64,000 nucleotides of DNA from JAPPHA01 sp965221575 (GCA_965221575.1 CBDCSM010000011.1:744001-808000); one strand, 5' to 3'; shown: positions 1 through 8,973, numbered from the stretch's first letter. Program-made: numbers and translations. Notes: generated by a model not told the origin, from the letters alone.

Positions 1-565
1 CGAAGAGCAGCGAGACCTTCGCCCGCAGGTCCGCGTTGCGGTAAACGAAGGCACCGAGCACGCCGCCGTCGTCTGCAACACGTTTGGCAATGGATTCTCC
101 TGCATCCGGAAACAGGTCCAGAGTTACGAGCGCCGCCAACTGGAGCGCGACCCGCTCCTGCCATTCCGTGCGCAATTCGTTCAGCACCGACCATGCGACC
201 GGCGTTTCAGGCTCGGTCCAGTCCACGTGGCTGCGCATGCGCCCGGTACCATAGCCGTAGGCACGGCGTAACGCCCGTGACGCGCGGCACCGGATATCCT
301 CCGCATCCCATCGCTCCCTGTCCGAAGCGGTGATCTCGATGGCATCGAGGAGTGTCGTGGCGTGCCGAGGAAGGCGGTGCGCCACGAAGGTCTTGTCGAG
401 ATGCACATGGGCATCCGAAAAGAGTGGCAGCACGAGACCACCTTGCCGGGATGTAGAGTTGGAAACGGATGCGATACAATCTGCACACAGCACCAGGTCA
501 AAACGGCCCTCGCGCCCCGCGATTGCAACGCCCTGAAGTGTTGTTGAGGTGGCGAACCTGTTCAT
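1..565 (-). CDS. cytosine-deaminase-like amidohydrolase, partial (3' end off the window)
   Basis: About 188 N-terminal residues of an amidohydrolase-superfamily enzyme are present; the gene continues past base 1. Residues 51-60 read DAHVHLDKTF, the first metal-binding motif of the cytosine deaminase / N-isopropylammelide hydrolase (CodA/AtzC) group, with H53 and H55 as likely ligands. These enzymes hydrolyse an exocyclic amine or ring amide in the cytoplasm. I chose the ATG at 563-565. It lies 30 nt after the stop of a truncated ABC ATPase and downstream of a creatininase on the same strand, so a cyclic-amide or pyrimidine scavenging operon is plausible. The substrate cannot be read from this fragment. 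Confidence 0.75.
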   Translation of the reverse strand, partial: MNRFATSTTLQGVAIAGREGRFDLVLCADCIASVSNSTSRQGGLVLPLFSDAHVHLDKTFVAHRLPRHATTLLDAIEITASDRERWDAEDIRCRASRALRRAYGYGTGRMRSHVDWTEPETPVAWSVLNELRTEWQERVALQLAALVTLDLFPDAGESIAKRVADDGGVLGAFVYRNADLRAKVSLLF

Positions 566-595
566 CGTCGGCAGCCTTCCGTTTTCAATTCGGTC

Positions 596-838
596 TCATG
601 CCGGTGGGCGACCATTAACGGTGTCGGTTCTCGCCGATAGTGACAGTAAGCCCGCGATCATCTCGAGTAGCGTGGTCTTGCCACAAACGGAGAGCCCAAT
701 GAGGCTGACGATTCCCCCTTCCCGGATTGTCAACGCCTTGCCGTGCATGGCAAGGGCGCCACGGCTGACTTGCTTGCTGAATCCTCGCAGTTCGATCAAG
801 GAGTTGTCGGACGGGCTATGCAATGTTCGTGCATCCAC
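596..838 (-). pseudogene. truncated ABC transporter ATPase (N-terminal ~80 codons)
   Basis: From a GTG at 838, 8 nt after the creatininase stop, the frame encodes the start of a nitrate/taurine-type ABC ATPase with the Walker A-like segment GLSVCGKTTLL. It stops at a TGA right after the first beta-strand region, at VNGRPPA. A normal ATPase of this class has about 250 residues; the signature, Walker B and H-loop are all missing. The Walker A itself has V where G is usual (GxSGCGKT). The next gene, an amidohydrolase, begins 30 nt later, so the rest of the ATPase and probably a permease were lost by internal deletion. Confidence 0.7.
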
Positions 839-845
839 GGGCGGG

Positions 846-1646
846 CTACCAACTGGGTTCGGTTCCAAGGTTGTCAAGCGGCATGCGCTCGACATCTTTG
901 AACACCTCGACCAATCGTTCGACCGCAAAGACCAACGTAGCCTCCCCCTTGTCGGATGAGGCGGCCGCTGCATTGCCGCACGCTCCCGAAGGGTGGAGGT
1001 CTTGGATCTGCCAAGCTGGACGTGCACCTTGGCCGAGAGAGACGTGGCGGTATTCGGATTCCCATTCGTGTGTTCGGGGTCGAAAATCCCGCGCCCTGGC
1101 CATATTCACATTGTCGGGGTCCAGCGCGAGCATGACCGATGTCTCCATGTCGCCAGCGTGGATGCCGTGTTTCTCTTCGTTCTTCGGATAGAGCCCTTCC
1201 GGCAGCCCAAGCCCCCACCAGTTGACGCAGAACACGAGCATCCCGTGGTGGACGCGTAACTCACGTGCCACTATATCCATGACGGGAACATTGCCGCCAT
1301 GCGCGTTAAGGAAAACCATCTTGCGCACGCCGGAGCGTGCCACGCAGGCACCGATTTCACTCCAGGCAGCGATCAGTGTCTCCGCACTCAACGTCATTGT
1401 TCCCGGATAACATAGATGCTCGTTGCTCTTTGCAATGGACTGTGTCGGCAGGAAAATCGCGGGGTTGTCCTCGGGCAATGCTTTCGCCAGCCTTTTCGCC
1501 AATGTGTCGGCGACCTGGGCATCGACGGACAGCGGAAGGTGGGGCCCATGTTGTTCGACAGCTCCCACCGGAAGAACTGCGATCAGTCGTTCATGGGGCA
1601 GGCTGGAAAACGCTTCACTCGTGTATTCGATCCAGAACCGCTTCAT
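846..1646 (-). CDS. creatininase family amidohydrolase
   Basis: A 266-aa protein of the creatininase family (cytoplasmic metal-dependent amidohydrolases acting on creatinine, formamidopyrimidines or related cyclic amides). The motif GAVEQHGPHLPLSVD supplies E31, H33 and D42; NAHGGN (114-119) and HAGDMETS (163-170, with E168) complete the two-metal site. The frame is open upstream to 1832, but the ATG at 1646 (MKRFWIEYTS) gives the usual family length. Codons before it look like non-coding read-through. It heads a minus-strand operon with a truncated ABC ATPase and a cytosine-deaminase-like enzyme. Which cyclic amide it uses is unknown. Confidence 0.88.
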   Translation of the reverse strand: MKRFWIEYTSEAFSSLPHERLIAVLPVGAVEQHGPHLPLSVDAQVADTLAKRLAKALPEDNPAIFLPTQSIAKSNEHLCYPGTMTLSAETLIAAWSEIGACVARSGVRKMVFLNAHGGNVPVMDIVARELRVHHGMLVFCVNWWGLGLPEGLYPKNEEKHGIHAGDMETSVMLALDPDNVNMARARDFRPRTHEWESEYRHVSLGQGARPAWQIQDLHPSGACGNAAAASSDKGEATLVFAVERLVEVFKDVERMPLDNLGTEPSW

Positions 1647-2034
1647 TGAACCCATCTCGATTAGCCATCGTCGATCAGCAAGGCGCCCCCCTGACCCAAA
1701 GAGCCCGTTTCGGTCGAGCCCGCAGGATTTGGGCCGCAGGACTTGACGAATGTCGCCGTGTCCCGGCCATGTTTGACGGCGGGGATTGGCATAACCACCA
1801 ACTCGGCGACGCTCCGCTTCACCGTTCGGCAAGCGGTTTCATCGACCATCGGTTATCGCACCAGTTGAGCACGGTGTAAAACAAATCCCTATCGAAAGGT
1901 CAAACCAATTGGACAGACCAAATCATGATATCGCCGGTGTGGCGTTTTCGATGGGGTGGATGCCCCATCCTGCAGCGTCACGCGCGCCCGGAAGAAACGA
2001 CGCAGGGTGTACTTGATCAACGAAGAAGGCGTCC
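1647..2034. other. non-coding stretch upstream of creatininase
   Basis: No supported gene. The only open frames are short and have no recognisable domain. It should contain the promoter of the creatininase operon; a possible GntR-type site at 1909-1921 is listed separately. Confidence 0.5.
1909..1921. promoter_or_regulatory. possible FCD-type GntR operator
   Basis: TTGGACAGACCAA is an inverted repeat of TTGG/CCAA and differs by one base from a perfect TTGGTC-n-GACCAA dyad, a form common for FCD-subfamily GntR regulators. It lies about 260 nt upstream of the creatininase start. No GntR gene is adjacent, so this is only a candidate. Confidence 0.25.
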
Positions 2035-2622
2035 ATGGAACAAGTTACCATCATCGGCATCGACGTATCGAAGGGGAGATTTCAAGTTCAAAGGGCAACC
2101 GCCAAAGACCAGCCAGTTTTCCACAAGAAACTGTTGCGCGACAGGTTGCCTGGGTTCCTGTCCGAAGTGGCGCCTCGCCAGATCGTGATGGATGCCTGCG
2201 ACGGCTGCCAACGCCGGGGCCGGCATGTCATCGCGCTCGGTCATCCGTGCGAGCCGATCACACCGGTTTGGGCGAAACCATTTCTCCATGGGCAGAAGAT
2301 CGACATTGACGATGCGGCGCCGTTTGTCGACACGGCCCATCACCCGACCATGCGTTTCGAGGCAGTGAAGTCGGAACCAGCTCAAGATGATGCTGTGCAG
2401 AACCTCAGAACCGCAAAAGGCGATCGCCATCAATGCCGTCATCGCGAGGCACGTCTTGGTGTTGACGCTGACCGGCCGCCAATGTTCCTGACTGCGCACC
2501 GGGGTCGATGTTTACCGATCACAAACCCGTCTTCCTGTGAACCTGCGCCGGCTTTGGGCTCGTCACGAAACAACCGCCTCAAATCGCGTTCTGATAGCTT
2601 CCGAGTTGGTCATCATGTCTAA
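2035..2622 (+). pseudogene. IS110-family transposase remnant
   Basis: The first ~110 residues resemble the N-terminal DEDD (RuvC-like) domain of IS110/IS1111 transposases: the start reads IIGIDVSKGRFQVQ, followed by a VMDACDGCQ segment (usually VMEACGGAHHWAR) and a KPFLHGQKIDIDDA segment (usually KPFVKRQKNDAADAEAI). After about residue 110 the similarity becomes patchy, and the C-terminal transposase_20 domain is missing. Intact members have roughly 340-400 residues. The altered catalytic neighbourhood and short length indicate a decayed, inactive copy. I could not define element ends. Confidence 0.65.
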
Positions 2623-2923
2623 TACAATCGCTTCCCTACAATCAGACGGTATCCGGTACAGGTCTGAACCCCCGTCGCCACATCGGGTTGAATCGTGTCG
2701 TTGCGCATCCAAGGCAACTGAAACGCCGAGCCCAGGCCGTGGTGGCGGTCGGCGGGTCCAAAATTGACAGATGCTGTGCGATCGGCGATCGGTCGCGGCC
2801 TCGGGGAACCCGGGAATACTCCCGAATCCGCCCTCGCCGTGGTGACGCCTGACTGCTAGCAAGTCCGGTTCCGGAATTACGCAAGGGAAGAACCGGGATG
2901 AAACGATCGATGACGGCCCGGAA
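2623..2923. other. non-coding stretch
   Basis: No supported gene between the IS110 remnant and the tail of the Rpn-family gene. Short open frames on both strands have no recognisable features. Confidence 0.5.
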
Positions 2924-3293
2924 TCAATGCCTGGAGCGCTCTCCGAGAATCCCATCAATGTCCCGTGCGGTCAGCAGTGCCTCAAGCCAGGAATCAAGCT
3001 GTTCGGGCGAGGCGTCGCGGACCTGTTCAGTGTACGCCGAAGACAGTTCACCGAACTTCAGCCGTGCCAGGCGCAGAAACGTGTCGGCCTTGCCCTCGAC
3101 GATCCCTGCGGCCTTGCCCTGTTCCATCCAGATCTGCGCGGCAGTTCCCATGACTTCCTCCACCTTTGCCGGGTCCGTTCCTGCGCGCACGAGAGCGGCT
3201 TCGATGCGCTCGGGCGGCAGGCTGACCTGCTGAATGATGTAGGTCAATAAGTAGCGCCCGAACTCCGTTTCCGCAACTCCGGCCACAAGCAGG
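2924..3293 (-). pseudogene. Rpn/YhgA-family nuclease, C-terminal part cut off by an IS
   Basis: This is the last ~120 codons of an Rpn-family (recombination-promoting nuclease, PD-(D/E)XK) protein, including the helical tail with IWMEQGKAAGIVEGKADTFL. Its first part lies at 4927-5527 on the same strand; the two are separated by an ISKra4-type element. If the element and one copy of the 8-bp target duplication are removed, the reading frame joins exactly as ...DADADLL-VAGVAETEFGRY..., giving a 320-aa protein of normal family length. The piece has no start codon of its own except a GTG at 3286, so it is unlikely to be expressed usefully. Confidence 0.88.
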
Positions 3294-3316
3294 GGGTGTG
3301 AATCCGGGATGGCGAC
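3286..3316 (+). repeat. left target duplication (3286-3293) and left inverted repeat (3294-3316) of the ISKra4-type element
   Basis: CAAGCAGG at 3286-3293 is repeated exactly at 4927-4934 and is the target-site duplication. The 23-nt left terminal repeat starting GGGTGT matches the reverse complement of the right end at 18 of 23 positions, including the outer six and the inner eight (ATGGCGAC). Confidence 0.92.
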
Positions 3317-4926
3317 ATGATTTGGCGCGGATCAATGGATTTGACGGCTGCGAATCAGGCGAAAGCGGGTGTTTGGGCGTGATTTGGCCGGTTTGGGTGA
3401 CAGGATTTCGGGTTGGCACGGAATTTTGTCACGATTGGGGGATTTCGGGAATGTTCCTTCCGCACGACATCGCTATCGTGCGGTGAGTTGTAGAGACCGG
3501 CGTTTGGCCGGAGCAAGGAGCATTCCCAATGACACTTTCGCACACGGGTTCAGCGTTGTCCAACACTCCGGACATTTCCGAAATTGCCGATGCGGCTGCT
3601 GCGGCCATCCGCCGCGATGTCCTCGAACGCTTTGCCTCGGTTGATGTCGCGTGCGACTTTGCCGAGGTCGAGATGCTGGTTTTCGAGTCCGTTGCGGCGA
3701 CGGGGCGGGAGATGCTGCGGGATCTGATCGAAGCCCGCGATGACGCCGCGCCGCGGCTGATGCGGGACGACAAGCCCTGGCACCGGGCCGGCGCCACCCG
3801 CAAGACCATCATGACACTGCTCGGGGAGGTGAGCTTTGAGCGCAGCCGCTTCCGCCGCCGTGGCGAAACCATGTCATGGATGCCGGTGGACGAGAGCCTC
3901 GGGCTGATGGGAGGCTGGATGACGCGGCCGGCGGCGGAAGCGGCGGTGATGACCGTGGCACACTGCACCTACCAGGATGCGGAACAGCTACTGCAGAAGG
4001 CCGGCGCGATGACGCCGTCGGCGAGTGCGCTGCAGGATCTGGTGACTGCGGTGCATGAGCACTGGAGCACGGCCGAAGAGACGGTGATCCCCCAGGTGCG
4101 GGAGGCCGAAGGCATTCCGGGCGCGGCGGTTTCGGCGGCGATTTCACTGGATGGCGTGATGGTCCCGATGCGTCCCGGCGAGGATGGGCGGGCGGAGGCC
4201 TGCTGGCGCGAGGCCTCCTGCGGAACGGTGTCCTTCCTCGACAGGGAGGGAACACGTCTTGGCGGCGTTTGCCTGGCGCGCATGCCGGAAGCGGGGATGA
4301 CAAGCCTGAAGGCGCGGCTCCTGAGCGAGGTTGCGAAGGTCCAGGAGGCGCGGCCGGACCTGGTGCTGGTGGCGGCGGCTGACGGTGCGCTGTCGAACTG
4401 GGAATTCCTTGCGAAGCTGGATCCCCATGCGGAGGTTCTCGATGTCTGGCACGCACTCGAACATCTTCATGTCGTCGCACAATCCGCACGCGATCCGGAC
4501 GGCTGGTTCGAGAAGTGGCGCGGTGTGCTGATGGACGAACACGGCGGGGTGGAGCGGGTCATCCGGGCCATACGCTACCTGCGGGACAGTTGTCAGCGCG
4601 GCCGTGGAGATGTGGAGCGGGAGCTGGAATTCTTCCGCAAGAACAGATTACGCATGCGCTACCGGGCCCTGAAGGACCGCAATCTCCCGATCGGCAGTGG
4701 TGTGGTTGAGGCCGCGAACAAAAGCATCGTTTGCAAGAGATTCAAGGGTTCGGGCATGCGATGGAGCATGGAGGGCGGCCAGGCGATCATGACCTTCCGG
4801 GCACTGATCCTGTCAGGCCGGTTCGACCGCGCGTGGAACGCTCTGGCAGCAAATGACAACGCCAAATCAACCTGCCAGACCCTGGCAGCATGAGACCGAA
4901 AACGTCGCCATGGTGAATTTACACCC
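3294..4926 (+). mobile_element. complete ISKra4-family insertion sequence (1633 bp)
   Basis: The element is bounded by 23-bp imperfect terminal inverted repeats and flanked by an 8-bp direct repeat (CAAGCAGG). It carries one full-length transposase gene on the plus strand. About 210 nt of AT-richer sequence precedes the transposase and only 33 nt follow its stop. It lies inside an Rpn-family nuclease gene, with the transposase in the opposite orientation to the host gene. The exact target duplication and intact transposase suggest a fairly recent insertion. Confidence 0.93.
3529..4893 (+). CDS. ISKra4-family transposase
   Basis: A 454-aa DDE transposase of the ISKra4 family. It contains a central catalytic region with ISLDGVMVPMRPGEDGRAE (about 205-225), a DVWHALEHLH segment (about 303-312) and the family C-terminal block GSGVVEAANKSIV followed by KGSGMRWS. 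An AAGGAG ribosome-binding site sits 8 nt before the ATG. No frameshift or internal stop is visible and the length fits intact members, so it could be active. It catalyses movement of the element bounded at 3294 and 4926. Confidence 0.9.
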   Translation: MTLSHTGSALSNTPDISEIADAAAAAIRRDVLERFASVDVACDFAEVEMLVFESVAATGREMLRDLIEARDDAAPRLMRDDKPWHRAGATRKTIMTLLGEVSFERSRFRRRGETMSWMPVDESLGLMGGWMTRPAAEAAVMTVAHCTYQDAEQLLQKAGAMTPSASALQDLVTAVHEHWSTAEETVIPQVREAEGIPGAAVSAAISLDGVMVPMRPGEDGRAEACWREASCGTVSFLDREGTRLGGVCLARMPEAGMTSLKARLLSEVAKVQEARPDLVLVAAADGALSNWEFLAKLDPHAEVLDVWHALEHLHVVAQSARDPDGWFEKWRGVLMDEHGGVERVIRAIRYLRDSCQRGRGDVERELEFFRKNRLRMRYRALKDRNLPIGSGVVEAANKSIVCKRFKGSGMRWSMEGGQAIMTFRALILSGRFDRAWNALAANDNAKSTCQTLAA

Positions 4927-4934
4927 CAAGCAGG
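4904..4934 (-). repeat. right inverted repeat (4904-4926) and right target duplication (4927-4934)
   Basis: Read on the minus strand, the right end begins GGGTGT and shares 18 of 23 positions with the left end. CAAGCAGG at 4927-4934 is the second copy of the target duplication. Confidence 0.92.
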
Positions 4935-5527
4935 TCGGCATCGGCGTCGCTGATATTCTCGCGGAACGCCCGGGCCAGCGCCAGCAGCGCCGCACGCACC
5001 TCGACACCCCGCGAAAGCTCCTGTGGTGCGATCCGTCCGAGATCGTGAAGCACGTAGTGGCCGAAGGATTGGGCGAGGTGTTCCAGCCCCTCCGGCGCAT
5101 GGATCATCTCCTGGATCGAGCAGGGTACGGTCCACGGTTCCCTTCCGTGAAAAAAGACGATCGGGATGACAAGCGGCAAGCCGCCGACCGGGAAAGTGCC
5201 GCTATCCATCTCCATGGCCCAGATCTTGAGCACGTACCGGATGAGTTGGAGCGGCGTGCGGTGATCGACGCGGCTCTTGTGTTCGAGCAGGGTATAGACG
5301 ATGGCCTCGCCGCCGTCCCTGAGGTGGAGGCGGAAGATGGCATCGGACTGCGTCCTGCCGCCCTCGCCATCGATGGCTGTACCCTCGACATGCACCGGTG
5401 GGTGCTCCGGATCAAGCCGGGAAACGACCTCCGGCGGGAGATAGTCGCGCAGCAACCGGCTGGCATGGCCGGGATCGGAGACGAGCAGACGGAAGAGGGC
5501 GTCGTGCCGTGCCTGCGGCAAGGCCAT
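4927..5527 (-). pseudogene. Rpn/YhgA-family nuclease, N-terminal part interrupted by an IS
   Basis: Starting at ATG 5527 (MALPQARHDALFRLL), about 200 residues match the Rpn/PF04754 family, DNA endonucleases that raise recA-independent recombination and are widespread 'PDDEXK transposase-like' proteins. The catalytic set is visible: D62 in SDAIF and E82-x-K84 in LEHK. After ...ADLL the frame runs into the insertion sequence and stops (LLGV-stop). The catalytic domain is therefore complete but the C-terminal helical region is detached at 2924-3293. A truncated, still folded nuclease domain might be made. The open frame extends upstream to 5719, but those codons do not resemble the family. Confidence 0.88.
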
Positions 5528-6409
5528 GTCCGGGTCTCCTGTCGTTAGCGGGTTGTTGGTCCTGAATACGACCGTCGTCTCGCTCTTTACCCCGACCCGG
5601 GCAGGTAAGCCATCGCACTTTTTCGCGCGCCGGCCACATCTGCACGGACACGACAATCGAAACGGAACCACACGGGCATCGCCCGAACATGAGACAGGAC
5701 CTTTCGGAACATCGAACAAACGAATCGATCGTTTCGTGACAAACCCTTAGTACAACCAGACGGCACCCAACCGCCTCGGCGATGCGGTGCGGTTGGCGGC
5801 TCATATCGGCGGGTGCCGTGCCCGTAAGCGCGACCCGAACCCGGGAACGAGGTGGTGTGGCGCGGTTGCACCCGCCTGAGCAGTGCTGCAATGGGCCACC
5901 GGACGAGGGCAGGCAAGTTCGCAACAAAGGTTTTCAGGACGACTTCCGGGCCGGCAAACTGCACGATTTGACGCGGTCGGGAAACCCGGTCGTTATCTCG
6001 AAAATGTCATGATAGGGTGGACCCGGCTCAGGCCCCGGAACTGTCGCAATCGTTTCACGTTCGCACCAAACGCCCGCGTCGGCGGATCGTCGCAATTCCG
6101 GGACGGCTGATACCGTCCCGGCTAGTCCACTTGCGCCCATGCAGCTTCTCCTGGTTGGCGGCATTACCACGGTCGGGCATTCCATCAACGGCCATGATTG
6201 CTTAAACACATGTGTCGAATCAGAACTTTGCCTTTCCGGTTCCAATGAGCCGGTTACGGCCTGTTGGGAGTGGGGCGGAAATCCAGTGCCAAACTCCACG
6301 AACCAAATCGAGACTAGAGCCGGTGTGCTTCCCGCTGGAACTGGCTGGGGCCAAGGTGAACACGGGCGACCGGCAAGGGACGGGCCCGCATTGAAGAAAG
6401 GTCGAAACG
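5528..6409. other. long non-coding stretch with no recognisable gene
   Basis: 882 nt without a supported gene. Open frames on both strands are arginine/proline-rich shadows. An 8-bp perfect hairpin (CCAACCGC at 5767-5774 with GCGGTTGG at 5789-5796) is present but not next to a gene end. The promoters of the Rpn gene (minus) and of the dehalogenase operon (plus) should lie here. Confidence 0.5.
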
Positions 6410-7099
6410 ATGGCCGTAATGACCTGCGTATTTGACGCTTATGGAACTCTCTTCGATGTTGCCGCAGCGGCACGAAACTGCGCGGCGGAACCTCGGTGGA
6501 ACCAACTTGATGGCCTGTGGCAGAAACTCGCGAACGACTGGCGGTCGAAACAACTCCAGTACACCTGGCTGCGTGCCATCACGGGCGAGCACACGGACTT
6601 CTGGAACGTCACGGGCGATGCGCTCGACTGGTCGCTCGAGGCATCCGGCCTCGCGGGCGATCCGGAACTGAGAGAAAGATTGCTGGCGCTGTACTGGGAA
6701 CTTGAAGCCTATCCGGAAGTGCCGAAGATGCTCGCCGATCTCAAGGAGCAATCCTGCGCAACGGCAATCCTTTCGAATGGTTCTCCCGACATGCTGACGG
6801 GAGCCGTCAGCTCGGCTGGAATTTCCGGCCTGATCGACGACGTGCTCAGCGTGGAATCCACCGGAATCTTCAAACCTCACCGTTCCGTCTATGAATTGGT
6901 CGAGCAGAGATTCGGCATTCAGCCGGCAGATGTCTTGTTCGTGTCGTCCAACGGTTGGGACGCGGCAGCCGGGGCCGGGTTCGGGTTCCGGTCCATCTGG
7001 GTCAACCGGGCGGGAGAACCGGTGGACCGGCTCCCCTGGGAACCGGCGTTCGTCCTCCGGGACCTTTCCGGCATTCCCGGGTTGGCGGCATCGACCTGA
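6410..7099 (+). CDS. haloacid dehalogenase, type II (L-2-haloacid dehalogenase family)
   Basis: A 229-aa HAD-superfamily hydrolase of the (S)-2-haloacid dehalogenase group. Nearly all catalytic residues known from that group can be placed: nucleophile D9 in FDAYGTLFD, T13, R45 in WRSKQLQYTW, S122-N123-G124, K155 in GIFKPHRSVY, Y161, S180-N181 and D184. This is closer to true dehalogenases than to HAD phosphatases. It would convert L-2-haloacids to D-2-hydroxyacids with water. Its stop overlaps the start of the next gene by one base (TGATG), so the two are translationally coupled. A GAAAGG motif precedes the ATG. Confidence 0.85.
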   Translation: MAVMTCVFDAYGTLFDVAAAARNCAAEPRWNQLDGLWQKLANDWRSKQLQYTWLRAITGEHTDFWNVTGDALDWSLEASGLAGDPELRERLLALYWELEAYPEVPKMLADLKEQSCATAILSNGSPDMLTGAVSSAGISGLIDDVLSVESTGIFKPHRSVYELVEQRFGIQPADVLFVSSNGWDAAAGAGFGFRSIWVNRAGEPVDRLPWEPAFVLRDLSGIPGLAAST

Positions 7100-7935
7100 T
7101 GCCAAGGTTCACCACTTCCGACGGACTCCGGATCGCGTATCGTGACGAGGGCGATCGATCCGCACTCCCTGTCCTTTGCATTCCCGGATTGACCCGAAAC
7201 CTCGCGGACTTCGACCCGGTCGCGAGGCACCTCACCGATGTACGCCTGGTCAGAATAACCTGTCGCGGCCGCGGGGACTCCGACCACGACCCGGACTATC
7301 GAAACTACTCGGTGCCGGTAGAGGCCCGTGACTGCCTCGAGCTTCTCGATCACTTGGCGATCGATCGCGCGGCTGTGCTTGGAACGTCGAGGGGCGGGCT
7401 GATCGCCATGTACCTGGCGTTGACCGCACGAAATCGGCTAGCCGGAGTCCTGTTGAATGACATCGGGCCGGTTCTTGAATTTAATGGGCTGGAATTGATC
7501 TTCGACTATCTCGGCAAGCAACCCGAGCACGGGAGTCTCGACGATTATGTCGACGACCTCGCGACACGAAGCAACGGATTCGTGGGGGTCACACGCGAAA
7601 GATGGGAGGAGCTGGCCAAAAGCACGGTGATCCAGACATCCTCCGGCCTCAGGATCAATTACGACCCGCGCCTGCGGGATGCTGTTCTTGAACAGTCAAT
7701 GGATGCGTTCGATCCCTGGGCATGGTTTCGCGCGCTCGACCACCTGCCAACGGCGCTCGTTCGTGGCGCGAACTCGGATCTGCTTTCGCGCGAAACGGCA
7801 TCCAGAATGCGCGAAATGCGGCCCGACATGGTGTTCGCCGAAGTCCCGGGCCGCGGCCACGTGCCTTTCCTTGACGAGCCTGAAAGCATCGCGGCAATCC
7901 GGCAATGGCTGGAAAGGTGCGCACAAGATGGGTGA
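7099..7935 (+). CDS. alpha/beta hydrolase
   Basis: A 278-aa alpha/beta-hydrolase-fold protein. The nucleophile elbow is GTSRGG with S97; an RGRGDSD segment (56-62) follows the second strand, and the C-terminal histidine is H254 in GRGHVPFLDEP. The ATG at 7099 overlaps the dehalogenase stop; a longer in-frame extension starting at 6955 only reads through the dehalogenase gene in another frame. Esterase, lactonase or C-C hydrolase activity are all possible. It sits between a haloacid dehalogenase and a PLP dehydratase, so a small-acid catabolic operon is likely. Confidence 0.85.
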   Translation: MPRFTTSDGLRIAYRDEGDRSALPVLCIPGLTRNLADFDPVARHLTDVRLVRITCRGRGDSDHDPDYRNYSVPVEARDCLELLDHLAIDRAAVLGTSRGGLIAMYLALTARNRLAGVLLNDIGPVLEFNGLELIFDYLGKQPEHGSLDDYVDDLATRSNGFVGVTRERWEELAKSTVIQTSSGLRINYDPRLRDAVLEQSMDAFDPWAWFRALDHLPTALVRGANSDLLSRETASRMREMRPDMVFAEVPGRGHVPFLDEPESIAAIRQWLERCAQDG

Positions 7936-8917
7936 CATCGTCCTTGTTCACGCCGCTCGCGAGCGGCTCTCGGGCCAAGTCCGCGAAACGCCGATGCTGT
8001 CGTCACCCGGTCTCGACGAGGTCGCGGGACGGCGGATACTCGTCAAGGCCGAGTGCCTTCAGCACACGGGCTCCTTCAAGTTTCGCGGAGCGTGGGCCGC
8101 GATCACCGCAATGCCCGAAGGGCAATCGAGCCGGGGGGTCATCGCGTTCTCATCCGGCAATCACGCCCAGGGCGTGGCTTATGCAGCGAGACTGAAGGGC
8201 CTGCCCGCCTGCATCATCATGCCTTCCGATGCGCCGGTGACGAAGATTCGGGGGACACGGTCGCTCGGAGCGGACGTCGTTTTCTATGACCGGGAGTCGG
8301 AAGACCGGGAGACGGTCGTGGAAAGGGTCAACAGTTCGCGGAGGATGACACTGGTACGCCCGTTCGATGACCTCGCGGTCATTTCGGGCCAGGGAACCTG
8401 CGGCCTGGAGATCGCCGAACAATCCCTTCGGGCCGGAATAGGGGATGCCGAGGTCCTGGTCCCGTGCGGCGGCGGCGGCCTGACATCCGGGATCTCGCTG
8501 GCCCTCGAGGCGCATGCTCCGCGCCTGAGGGTCAGACCGTGTGAACCGGAAGGATTCGATGACGTCGCCCGTTCGTTGAAGAGCGGGGTCATCGAACGCA
8601 ATAAACGGGAATCGGGGTCGATTTGCGATGCCATATTGACGCCGTCGCCGGGCAACCTGACTTTCCCGATCATGTCACGTCTTTGCGGTCCGGGTATCGC
8701 CGTCAGCGACGACGAGTGCCTGCAGGCAATGGCGCTGGCATTCGCACATCTCAAGATCGTGGTCGAACCAGGCGCCGCAACCGGCCTGGCGGCCGCGATC
8801 TACCATGGAGACCGGATCGAACGCGACACGGTGATCGTGGTGACGAGCGGAGGAAACGTCGATCACGACACATTCGCGCGGGCGCTCGCGTCACCTTGTC
8901 CGTTTCCCGAACAGTAG
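7928..8917 (+). CDS. threonine/serine dehydratase-like PLP enzyme
   Basis: A 329-aa fold-type II PLP enzyme. The Schiff-base lysine is K51 in HTGSFKFRGA, an SSGNHAQG phosphate/substrate loop follows, and the glycine-rich PLP-phosphate loop is CGGGGLTSGI. The length fits catabolic threonine dehydratase or 3-hydroxyaspartate dehydratase without a regulatory domain. The reaction would be deamination of a beta-hydroxy amino acid to a 2-oxo acid. Its start overlaps the previous hydrolase by 8 nt, closing a three-gene overlapping operon. The EutB-like ectoine-type dehydratases are another possible assignment. Confidence 0.87.
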   Translation: MGDIVLVHAARERLSGQVRETPMLSSPGLDEVAGRRILVKAECLQHTGSFKFRGAWAAITAMPEGQSSRGVIAFSSGNHAQGVAYAARLKGLPACIIMPSDAPVTKIRGTRSLGADVVFYDRESEDRETVVERVNSSRRMTLVRPFDDLAVISGQGTCGLEIAEQSLRAGIGDAEVLVPCGGGGLTSGISLALEAHAPRLRVRPCEPEGFDDVARSLKSGVIERNKRESGSICDAILTPSPGNLTFPIMSRLCGPGIAVSDDECLQAMALAFAHLKIVVEPGAATGLAAAIYHGDRIERDTVIVVTSGGNVDHDTFARALASPCPFPEQ

Positions 8918-8973
8918 CGGCGGCCCGACGAGACGCGTAGTTCCCGAACACACGCGGCCGCTAATCGATGATG

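Noticed and set aside
846..1832. A longer 328-aa form of the creatininase
   Set aside because: The first 62 codons do not look like the family; the ATG at 1646 gives the expected length and N-terminus.
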